A stretch of 64,000 nucleotides of DNA, from positions 12,239,467-12,303,466 of the forward strand of contig OZ007513.1 in the NCBI GenBank assembly GCA_963931865.1. The letters are read 5' to 3'. The translations under genes were made by a program, and so were the position numbers. Numbering within the stretch: the stretch's first letter is position 1; the number at the start of each line of letters is the position of its first letter. This DNA is from Axinella damicornis. Its lineage: Eukaryota; Porifera; Demospongiae; Axinellida; Axinellidae. This document shows positions 31,800-41,855 of the stretch, piece after piece. The notes beneath the pieces are model-generated. The model did not search any database. It was not told where the DNA came from and saw nothing but the letters and a program-made list of their open reading frames with translations.

Positions 31800-34700
31800 A
31801 TGAGTGGACACGATGAAGCTAGCCCTGGCCCAGATGACAACACAGATAATGCCGTGTTTCCAACGGAAACGGAAGAAAAAACGACTTCAACTCCTGAGAA
31901 AGACCAGTTTGTGTACCCAGACACAAACCTTGTACAGCACACTGTATCTGGGCTGGAGACATCACGCAAGCATGGCCCCCCTCATTCCGTACTGAGCACG
32001 GAGATTGCTTCCAATGGCAATGCACAGCAATTTTACAGTAATGTTGACAGTAAACTTCACTCCAAATCCCTTGTGAACCTGCGGTCCCCTCCTGATGCAC
32101 TTCAGGAAACAGGAGAGGGTGGAAGGAAACGAAGCATGAACTTGCCGTTGCGGAAAGTGGTCTCATTGGGTAGTGGAGAACCGAGGAGGGATAGGCGCAC
32201 CAGGAGTGAAGGAACCACACCCCCAAAAGACAAGATAGCAGTGTTGCTGCTTGAGACACAGGAGTTATTAGTGAAAAACCAGGCACTTGAGAAAAGTCTT
32301 GAAAAGGAGCAATCTGCGAACAAACTGCTCGAAGATAACCTCGAAAAGGAGCGTAGTGTGAAGCTTCAGGCATCCAACGACGAATCTATATCACCGTTAA
32401 TGGTACAGCAACTCAAGGATCGCATATTCACACTGGAGAAAGAACTTAAAGTCCTTAGCGATAAATATCAGAAACAGAAAAGCCTTATTCAGTCACTTCA
32501 GCAGAAAAAAAGAGATGAATCTGAGGAGAAAACGAAGTTCGAAGCGTTGTATGCTGATGAGAAACGGAAGGGCGAGGACATTGAAAAGCAGGCAGAACAT
32601 TTCAAGACAAGTTAGCAAAGCTTGAACAAGTGGTATATCTAGTGAACACAGGTGCAGAATTGTCGGCAGAGCAAGTGTGTTTGGTGCAGAGTGTATGTGT
32701 TGAGCAAGGTATGGCAATATGTTAGTCTGGTTCCCAGGCCTTCTTACCCCAGCGTTTGTCGCTTGCAGTACGCTGAGGTGAGCAGGCCTGAGGCCTGGGA
32801 ACGAGGCTAGCAATCTGACATTGGAATTCTTTGCAAAATCTGATAGGTAATTGCACGGTTACCTTTGCTCATAGCCGATGTATGATTCTGGAAACTAGAC
32901 TTTACAGCTAGCTAAGCTAGTTGTAAAGTCCGATCCTCCTCTCTTTTGCTTCTCTGCTACAGTTGTGAATGGGCTTTATGAAGCACCAGCTACCACGGAT
33001 CAGGAGGTTCCCGACCCTGGACAAGAGTTTCACGACTCCGGACAGCGGGTCCCCGAGCCCGGACAGGAGGTCCCCGAGCCCGGACAGGAGGTTCCCGACC
33101 CCGGGGAAGACCTCCCAGCAGGTACGTTCACTACAGTGAGTAATTTGTCTCTGTGATGTCTTCATGAGCGGTTGTCATAGTGTACATACAGGTATGCTAG
33201 CATGACTAAACAGACACACTGCTTGTGTAGCCTCGTTCCTGGGCCTTCGCGAGATAAAATCTGGGTGGAGGCCTGGGAACGAGCCTACTGGTTGTGCCCT
33301 ATATACTACTGTAAATTCGATGTCAGTACACATCCTGTATTCACCTGCAAGCTTTTGTTATAATTGGGCAAGCGCGAGCGAGAAATATCTGTCATCGTAT
33401 GTTGTGCCGTAAATCGTTCGCTTGGGCGTCAATCAACTTTACGTAGGGTGTCTATAGTCACTGACCTATCCAATGGCTACAGTGATGGGGGCTACCACAC
33501 AGCACTGTACCGGGCGTGAGTGATTTCTGACCATGTACTTAGTGTGCAGCTGGTTTTGTGTGACTCATAGCCTGAGGTTGTGCTATTCTCAGTCACATTC
33601 TGATGACAGTCATGTGCATGAAATTCTCAACGCACTCACTCACGCTCGCACTGCAAACAGTGCATTCTGGTAGTACATAATAGTATCACAAAGCGGTGTG
33701 CAGTATAATATTCATAGGGTATACCAATGTTGGCATGGGGTTACATGCCAACATTGGTACCCTAGCTATGAATACAAGTACCTATCATAACCTGTTTCCT
33801 GAATGCTATTCATATATATAGTGCTTACAATGGAGTAACTGGTATGTACTACTTACACACAAGCCCAAACAACAGTCTTGTTGTCATAGCTATAGCATCC
33901 TTATTGCATGGATGGAGTATATTTCATGGCATCCGTTCCTGAGAGAAAGGAATTAAGTGTTTGAATTAACTAAAGTGGTTATCAAGGATGGAGCACTGTA
34001 GTGTAATACCGTGGTCACAACTAACTTATGAATGACTGTTAGGCACTGGTTCAACTCTTGTCTCAAGCTACTCTATGTACTCAGCACTCGTCTTCTTCTA
34101 GAAATCCGACAATTTCCAGATCCTATGCGGAGTGAAAAGCATTAATGAAGAATGTTAATATGCAGTAATTTATGGTTGTACCCTACAATGGCCCACATGT
34201 ACCTGCTGCAAGAAGTAGGGGGGAGGGCGTCGAACAACGACTGGCTTGCTGCGCTCGTCTACTGGGTTTATGTTTCATAAGTATGTAGGAGTAGCCAGAG
34301 ATGTGCCAAACGTTCTTGACTGAGATGCAATTTTGCAATGCACAACCAGCTGGTTTCGGCCTATAGTATGTTGTTTTCCTACTTAGATCTGGACTGCAGT
34401 TTTCTGTTCTCTGAAAGGGATGCACTGCCACCATCACTGGGTCAGCAGCAGCAGCTACTCTCTGAAGATGCAGGTACAGTAACTATACACGCATGTAGTA
34501 ACTAACTGAATATTGCATGATACCGTGATACCAGTGAATACCATGTTTGGGCGCATATACCATGATGGACTTTGGATGTCACCTGCACAGTGGCAGCACG
34601 TGGTTGTGTCTCTGTTTAGCTGTGGAAAGCCTTCGCTCAGAACTGGGTTATATAGAGCCCTTTTAAGTCTAACTAGCCTTGTTCCCAGGCCTACCCCGTT

Positions 34701-36637
34701 TTCTGTTTGCGTTCACAATAATATACCAGGGTTGTACCTATACCACAATTTGCCTATACTGCAGATACACAATAACATTAGCCATCAGATCAGCCGTACC
34801 AATACCGATACCGATATTCACAGCTGATTGTATCAACTTATAGGACATCATAAATTCATAGTAGTAATTATTGCATTCCGTATATGGGCAAGTCTGTGCA
34901 CGTGCATGGCTGCGTGCGTGCATAAATAGACTCAGGTGTTAAGCTTTTGTTGAAACAGGCATTTAGTTTTTTTGTGGTACCCAGTATGGCAAACCGCTCT
35001 AGTGCTGTATGGAGATACTTCAACATCAGTGCCACAGATGAAGGCAAGTATAGGCTATGAGTTTACCTATACCTATACTTTACCTATACCACGAGTATAG
35101 GCACCTATACCGATACCTATACCGGTATAGGTACAACCCTGTAATATACGGATGCGGAAGAGCAGCGAAAAATGGGAAGCCCTGGTATTATCCATCACAT
35201 GAACGATGTCAGGTGGACATTGGGGGTGGAGCCCAGCCACAAATAAGTTTAAACACTGGCTGACGAAGTTGTGTTGAACGTCTGGAATCTCGACTAGCCG
35301 TGAAGCGTTCGAACCTAGCTGACTGAATGATGAACTGGTCCGGACCTGCTGAATTGATTATGTCTACCTTGCATCCACCTGACATCACTCACGATACCAG
35401 GCCTTTCCTATTTTTCACCGCTCTTCCACAGCTGCAGCCGTGTATTATTGTCAACGCAAAGTGAAGAGCAGAAAATGGGGTAGGCCTAGGAACGAGGCTA
35501 CTTTCAAACAACCAGTTAACTCACCTTGTAGGGCTTCCATTTCCATTTGACTGGAATGTCTGGGTGTAGTTATAGCCACGTATCTGCGTAGTAATGCTAA
35601 TACGATGGTAGACAGAATGATAGTGTCCACGAGCTTCAAACTTACCTGCGGGAACTGAACTTGCACAAACATGCAGTAGTGTGTACCAGGCTCTGCATGC
35701 CACCACACAAGCTTAGGAATGAGGCTAACTGACGTAAGATTTCTCACCGTTGTGACAGGAGAGCCTAGGGGCAATGCATAATAGTTATAAGCGCATGATT
35801 GATGTTGCATTTGCAGGTTTAATAATGCGGATCTGGACACTGTGTGGATACCTAGGGTCCCTGGCTACTACTGGTGTAGGAGATGGGAAACGGTGTAATG
35901 TGTGCTTCGAGAAAGAACCAATTGACAGTCACATCATCACGGGGAAATTGTTGGAAGCAGCATTTCAGGGCCAGGAGTGTCGGACTCTCTTGTCGGTGGA
36001 CATGCAGCGGAAATTGACCACCGTTATAACTCCTGCAACCTTTGTTGAGAAGCTTGAGTGTGGAGGATGCGATGGGTCAACTAGCTATCTTGAGGGAAAA
36101 TTTCTTCGTCGCCTTACCTGCTACAAGCCCAGTACACCACTACACGAAAATGATGTTCTGATTTTCCTCGTGTACGGCTACCGAATGCTGTGTATGAGAA
36201 ACGTTCTCCAGTATGCAGTGAAGGATAAGTTAGCAAGCTATGGGGAGTTACAATCTTTCATGGTACAGGTTTGGACAATCAGAAGAGCCTTGCAGAAAGG
36301 AAGGGAGATAGACTTTGAAGGTGCAAGAAACAGAGTGTTTTTTCACGTGTTTACGAAAGCCGACACTGATGCAAGTACATGTAGTTATCGAATCGAGCTA
36401 GTTCTCTGCAGTGTGGATCTCACTGAGGTAGACCCAGATCTCAAGTGCTGTCCCCTTATCTATACTAAGGCCCTTCACTGTTGCTGGGCAGTTCTGCTGG
36501 GAGATCCCCAATATCACACGGCTGCTCACCTCCAGCAGTTCTTCCTGAGGATGATTAGTCGTATTGACCACCAGTTGTCACAGGAGAAGGTAGTGCAGGG
36601 CATTGTCAGGAAGAATAGTTTAAAGATTAAATTGTAA
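31800..36637 (+). CDS. Coiled-coil protein with C-terminal CxxC/SHII/CxxC domain, copy B
   Basis: Exons 31789-32610 (ATG at 31800, after acceptor TTATGCAG), 32963-33121, 34387-34473 and 35817-36637. Every junction is phase 1, giving 625 aa. Residues 1-140 are acidic to basic and disordered (MSGHDEASPGPDDNTDN..., RRDRRTRSEGTTPP). About 145-270 is a long heptad-rich coiled coil. Exon 2 encodes proline-rich repeats (PDPGQE, PEPGQE). Exon 3 ends SLGQQQQLLSEDA. Exon 4 has CNVCFEKEPIDSHIITGKLL (about 379-398), ECGGCDGSTS (about 433), LVYGYRMLCMRNVLQYAVKD and a Cys-rich SVDLTEVDPDLKCCPLIYT.. block. The Cys/His pattern resembles bacterial HNH-like proteins with a CxxC...SHIIP...CxxCE layout; metal binding and nuclease activity are untested. 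It is a tandem paralogue of copy A, with related 3' UTR (atgcctcttccattg). Confidence 0.8.
32723..32809. mobile_element. 87-bp fold-back element in an intron of copy B
   Basis: tagtctggttcccaggcctt ... aggcctgggaacgaggcta. The centre carries gtttgtcgcttgcagtacg, also seen at 18240 and 47800. The flanks gcaatatgt and gcaatctga are only partly alike. Confidence 0.7.
33228..33287. mobile_element. 60-bp fold-back element
   Basis: tagcctcgttcctgggcctt ... ggcctgggaacgagccta, with flanks ctgcttgtg and ctggttgtg matching at 8 of 9. Confidence 0.8.
33713..33770. repeat. Intronic 58-bp hairpin
   Basis: catagggtataccaatgttg... pairs with ..caacattggtaccctagcta around a gggtta loop, with two small bulges. 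It has the size of a microRNA precursor stem, but its origin could equally be a short fold-back insertion. Confidence 0.6.
34674..35500. mobile_element. 827-bp fold-back-family element with a captured BED-finger-like exon
   Basis: Ends tagccttgttcccaggccta and taggcctaggaacgaggcta, both followed inward by ccccgttttctg / cagaaaatgggg. It lies in the last intron of copy B. Near 34986 an ATG opens MANRSSAVWRYFNISATDEG, resembling the start of BED zinc-finger domains (xxSxVWxYF), then a possible donor. Subterminal (ctatac)n-like repeats occur at 35060-35135. A related partial element is at 37072-37190. Confidence 0.6.
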
Positions 36638-37512
36638 TAATTATTAATATTTTGCGATGTTTTATGTTATACTCCGACTTCCTTCTTTTGTAAATCTTTT
36701 TTGCTATATTAATTTTATGACTGTGATCATGCCTCTTCCATTGTCACTGTGTCCATGTGATGAGTTTTTGTTGGGTTTTCATGACGTGGGCTGCATGACC
36801 AATCTTGAGAATGATTGAGGTAGCAGGTAACCAGCATTGGAGTCGTGTAAGCTAGCTCTCCTTCCCAGATAATACAGTCATGTACTATAGGTCTTTGATG
36901 CTCAGTGCATGCATGTGAATGAGCCTCTCAGCTGTTGCTGCAGGCTGCTATAATTATATTAGTCATGTGTGCATGTGGTAGATGAAATCTGTATGACGTT
37001 GTAGATTGTATCTGATTCAAATTTCTGAGGAGTGGCCATGCATGCAGATGAACACATAGACCGTAGATTATCTAGGCTCGTTCCCAGGCCATTATACATG
37101 TACCCCGTTTTTTCTGTTCTCCGCCCTTCCGCATCCGTGTATTATTGTCAACGGAAACCGAAGAAGTTAACAGGGGTAGGCCTGCGCATAGTTACTAGTA
37201 CAACTACAGGAGAGATACTAGTACAACTACAGGAGAGATGTGGAACACAGTAAAATTATCATTAAGGCATGCAATGTTGGGTCAATGCATGAAAGCGATG
37301 ATTACAAACTTTGAAACCGTAGTCTTCACTAAACAGCTGCATGTCATGGCTGTTATAACTTAAGGTTTCTTTTTTTTATTTTTAAATAGGGCCATATGCA
37401 GTAAACATAGTGGTTTGTTGTCACTTACCTGAGAAGTTTGTATAGCTAGTTTCAGTGAGTTCTCAGTTATATGTTATAGATAAGTTATCCCTTTCCTGGA
37501 ACTTAAAACAAA

Positions 37513-37641
37513 GTGGATATTGGTCCAGCAGGAAGTAGGGCAATGGGTTAGGCTATATTAGGGGTAGGGCCTGTTCTAGATGCGCACGCGTTTCCGGTAC
37601 CTATACCTAAAGTATGTACTTCCTGCTGGACCAATATCCAC
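37513..37641. repeat. Inverted repeat with 25-bp arms
   Basis: gtggatattggtccagcagg... at 37513-37537 is exactly complementary to 37617-37641. The loop is about 80 bp and non-coding. Confidence 0.85.
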
Positions 37642-37805
37642 GTCGAACTTAAAAACAGAGTGTTTATAGCTAGTGTTTTCGTGCAACCTGATTCTCTGCC
37701 CATCACGGCATAGAATGACTCAGGTACCACCCCCAACTGGACAGACACTGAATATTTTCATGCTATTAATATTCATCCAGTGTTAATAAGTATAGCACTA
37801 CGATA

Positions 37806-37920
37806 ATTATGATGTCATAATAATAATTATAACTAGTTCTGTTCTGAACGCCATCCCCAACACACATGATGTCATAATAATATAACTAGTTCTGTTCTGA
37901 ACGCCATCCCCAACACACAC
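37806..37920. repeat. 57-bp tandem duplication
   Basis: Two copies of gatgtcataataa...ctgaacgccatccccaacacaca; the first has an extra taat. Confidence 0.85.
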
Positions 37921-38426
37921 ACAACACATGATTGCACAAGTACTGTAAACATTTATACAGTACTGATTCAAAATTCGATCATCTTTACCAGCATACCTGG
38001 TGCCGCTATATAGTCTTGGTAGAAAGCGCCCGTGGTCAGTGCACATTACAGTCATACATGTACATACCAAAGAAGGGGGTTTGTGTTTCTGCTTTCATTG
38101 ATGCCCATGCTTGTGGTCTGAACTTGCATGTGCATTGTTTACTATAGTTTGCATCTAGCGCGCTGTCCCTCTGCAACAGCCCTGGTTTGCTGCTTTTTGT
38201 TGTCCAAGAGGATTTCTGCGGAGTAACTGTTCCACCGCAACACAACGTTACACTGATATGACACTTGAAGGGCCGTTAGCCACATGAAAGTGACATGCCC
38301 CCTTATTGATTCCGATTGCCAGCATGCAAAGGTGTAAACAGAACCATGAATCTAATCAACAGCATGGGAGTGACAGTGTGTCATTAAGTATTCATGAACA
38401 AATTATGCACTGCACCTTGAGGTGCG

Positions 38427-38517
38427 TAGCCTTGTTCCCAGGCCATTTCCACCACCAGTATTTGATCGCATAATGCAAATCCTAGCTGGCGGTCGGAACG
38501 GCCTGGGAACGAGGCTA
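38427..38517. mobile_element. 91-bp fold-back element
   Basis: tagccttgttcccaggcc ... ggcctgggaacgaggcta. It lies just upstream of the tetraspan exon at 38572. No clear target duplication. Confidence 0.75.
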
Positions 38518-38571
38518 CTTTAATGATGTCTGCCTGATTACGCTGCACCCTACCAATTCTTCGGTCTGCAG

Positions 38572-40912
38572 GCTGCTCTTCTTCTGATCTGCATCTCTGC
38601 AGGTGGCTGGATTGCATACGTCGTGGGATTCAGTCTGTTGTCTTATGAAGTCAGGTGATTTATATATTCAGAGACTAGGGTACATGAATGATGCAAGAAT
38701 CATATTATAACAAAATAGCTCAAATCTGAAGATTCTGTTTGATAAAAGGATGACATCTCTTCTAGTCACTCACTCATGCTATGTAAGCAGCAGCTTATGA
38801 ATGAAGTCTTACTTGATGCAATATGCATATGGTCCATGCTGAAGCATAGCATTACCACTGTTTACCAGTACTGTTCATAACTTCCAGCTCCTGCATGATT
38901 ATCAATAAGCCTTAATCAGGTGAATGAAATTCTGTTGCTGAGGAATTTTAACCAATGAAAGGGTGAACTTGCACGACTTTCATATCTTCATCTGAGCTGT
39001 TTTATTCACATCCAGTGTGGCAATTGCAAGTTTGAGTAGTTTGGGCAGTATCCTTGCAGCTACCACGCCCTACCTCCCCCCCTACTGGATGTTTCTTGGC
39101 AGTGGACTTCTGGTGTACATACTCACCATCCTGTATCTGCTGACTGGAAAATCATTGCTAGGACTGGCTGTATCCTTCCACATCCACACTTACATATATA
39201 TAGCTACCAACGTCCTACAGAATACATGCTGACTCAACATTCTCTCATGTTTTGCAACAGCTCATTGATTCGGTTATCATAAAACTCTTTCAATTTAAAG
39301 GCGGGAATATCTGTCGTACTATTGCAATCAACATGTACCGGGGTAATTCTTTCCTTACAAACAACTAATATGGCAACAGATTGCATGGGTATACTACAAT
39401 CCTAGGTGACTGCAGACATTGCAAGAAGTATTGTATTGAGTGCAGCATTGTTTTAGTTAACAAGCACTGTAGATCTGTCGTGTACTTGGCTTGCATTTAG
39501 TCTTGGTTTTAGAAATTTTATACCTTCTTTCTACTTGGGGTACATGTATGACATATAATACTAGAAGCTGTCAGTGAATATTCTTGACTGGTCGACACCC
39601 TCTCAGGCCAACTTCTTCACCGTCATCTCACTTGCCAGCGGTGGGATGGTGCTGTTTCATTTGGGTATTGGTGTCTTCTCACCCAACTTTATAGTCTCAG
39701 GTGGAAACAATGTATCGATATACCTAGTAACAACATTTGCAGGATGTCTAATGTCAGAACTTTTTCTGGTAAGGTGCTATACAATCACTATGAATTCCAT
39801 TTCATAACCAGCATGATTGTATGTACGAAAATCTCATTTGTATGGCTGTCCAGACCACTCCCACTCATGCACCAGACCACTCCCACTCAACTTAACTTTT
39901 GATAGACATTCTTGTTCCTAAGACTTACCCTTTTGCCTGGAGCTTCATCCGGGCTTTTAATGTTGCATTGGAATTCATTGAATGAAAATGAGTGATGTTG
40001 GCTATTATATGAACATTTAGCCTTCCCCGCAAGCTTCTCATGCAGAACAGAATTGTGATGTGACATGCCTGAATGATACTGGTATTACCCATTATGCAAG
40101 GTCTTCTATACTTAATATTATACTTTCATCACAGAGCGAAAACCTAGGATTTCCTGCGTGTTACATCAGGATAGTTATCTATCCTTGCATACCATGATCT
40201 GCAGGCAGAGAATAATAATAAGGCATGCCTGTACAGGAAATGTGTACTGGATTGTGTTAATTAACAGATGTGACATTCTAACCCTGTAGGGACTCTCTAC
40301 ACTACTCTGGCCATTCTTCATCATCAACCAACCTGAGGATAGGCGGGCCTTAAGTGGTCAATATCACTACCAGCCTGAAGGCTCTTCTCAGCCACCTGCA
40401 TATTCCCAGCTTGTTTCAACTGCTCCTCCTCCTGGCCAGGTAGATATTCTCCTGAAAAACCGGGAGAGGGGGCTGGTCACACTTGCAATGTTTCCCATGC
40501 ATGCCGGTTGAGTCAGTGTATTGTGATGTGATTATGATGCATTCAAATTGATGTGGTAGGTATAGCTAGCTTTAGCCATTGCTTGTGGAGAAGTTAGAAA
40601 CTTTGGACCTAAAACAGATCAGCTGAGAGATATAGCCACTCAATTAAAATCCACGTGGCTTAAAACAGATCTGTCCCTATGTACTGGTCAAAGGCCGGGT
40701 TCATAAATGATCTTGTGATCTTTTATGAGCTCCTAATAGTACTATCTTCCTAACCTGCATGGAGTAAGCCTGCACTGCTATCTGTGGTTAGGATGATTAT
40801 TGGTAGAATCATCATCTGTGTTATTGTATGGCAGGCTTTCCCAATGGTACCGGTTACAGCAGCTGTTCCAGGCAACCAGCCGGCCACAGGGTTTATGGAA
40901 TCCAAGCCCTAA
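38572..40912 (+). CDS. Four-transmembrane protein, tetraspan paralogue 1
   Basis: Exons 38572-38654, 39016-39169, 39607-39768, 40290-40439 and 40835-40912 join in frame to TAA, giving about 208 codons after an unplaced first exon. Hydrophobic segments: AALLLICISAGGWIAYVVGF; YWMFLGSGLLVYILTILYLL; NFFTVISLASGGMVLFHLGI; LVTTFAGCLMSELFLGLSTL. The short cytoplasmic tail has a PPAY motif, a typical WW-domain ligand. The layout is like claudin/MARVEL-type tetraspans, but I cannot name the family. The intron after LLGLA is U12-type. Paralogues are at 41856-45450 and 53132-56191, with identical exon phases. Confidence 0.8.
39170..39606 (+). other. U12-type (minor spliceosome) intron in tetraspan paralogue 1
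   Basis: The donor GTATCCTTCC is one base from the U12 consensus. Branch-site-like TTCTTGAC lies about 17 bases before the acceptor (CTCTCAG), with no polypyrimidine tract. The same elements sit at the same codon position in both paralogues. Confidence 0.8.
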
Positions 40913-41431
40913 TGATCCACGTGTGCAGTATAGTAGCTGATGACAGAAGATAGACTTTGAATTACTGTGTCTGTAAAGTGCACCGGTGTTATATAGGATG
41001 TCTATACGTAAGTTATGTATTAGCTACTCGATTGTAGTATTGTAGCCTGCACTTGTAACATTATGCGTGCAGTATTAATTAGTTAGTTGTGCAATAATTA
41101 TATTATATCATCGAGTTGGTAGACTCTATATAGTACCAAGGCGATGCTACAGTGGCTTCCATTGATTGCCACCTTGCATGACAATTTGTTGTATATGGAT
41201 CCTAGTCCATTGAAACACTGGTTTTATATCGTGGTTACCGTGGAAACCACTGTAGTGTTATTCTAGAACATGTCCATTCGAATGAACATCCCATTTTTTA
41301 ACAGTGATAGAGCATTGACCGATGAGATTTAGTTGACTTGAATGTTTGAAAATGATATTTCTGCAACTGCTATTATTGGCAAGCTAATGGGACTGGCAAA
41401 AGCAAGGTTTTGTAGAGAGGTTGGCGTGGGT

Positions 41432-41481
<50 letters not shown>

Positions 41482-41855
41482 ATCTAAAGAAGTGACATGA
41501 GGACATTGAGAAGCCCATGCACAGTGATCATGCCAGGTGATTTCGTTCAAATATTAATATTTGCTTGTCAAACCTGGTTATCATAAAAGATCAATATCCA
41601 TGCAGGATTGTGTTTATGAAATACCCCATTTCAACAGTGCATGCAAGGTGTTAGCTGTAATGCATGAAAGGAACAATTACAGTCAACTGCTGCAAAAGAA
41701 GGATATATGAGTAGTATAATGTATAACCATACTAAAATTGATGAACATTAATCCACAGTCCTATATACATATCAACACAGTAGTGCATGCATATCATGAG
41801 TGTAAGTATATACGTGTAACAGCACTATATGCAGCTGCTTCTGGTCTGCAGGTTC
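40913..41855. other. Convergent intergenic region
   Basis: 3' UTRs of two converging tetraspan genes. A 49-base C run lies at 41433-41481. No gene seen. Confidence 0.6.
41433..41481. repeat. Poly-C tract of 49 bases
   Basis: An uninterrupted C run, too long to be length-stable in polymerase-based reads. The Gly-rich reverse frame across it is an artefact. Confidence 0.9.

Larger units (their letters stand above)
36638..38571. other. Spacer between copy B and the tetraspan gene cluster
   Basis: 3' UTR of copy B, then a fold-back-family fragment (37072-37190), a 24-bp tandem repeat (acaactacaggagagat, 37198-37240), an inverted repeat (37513-37641), a 57-bp tandem duplication (37806-37920) and a 91-bp fold-back element (38427). 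The first exon of the tetraspan gene should be here but was not identified. Confidence 0.5.
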
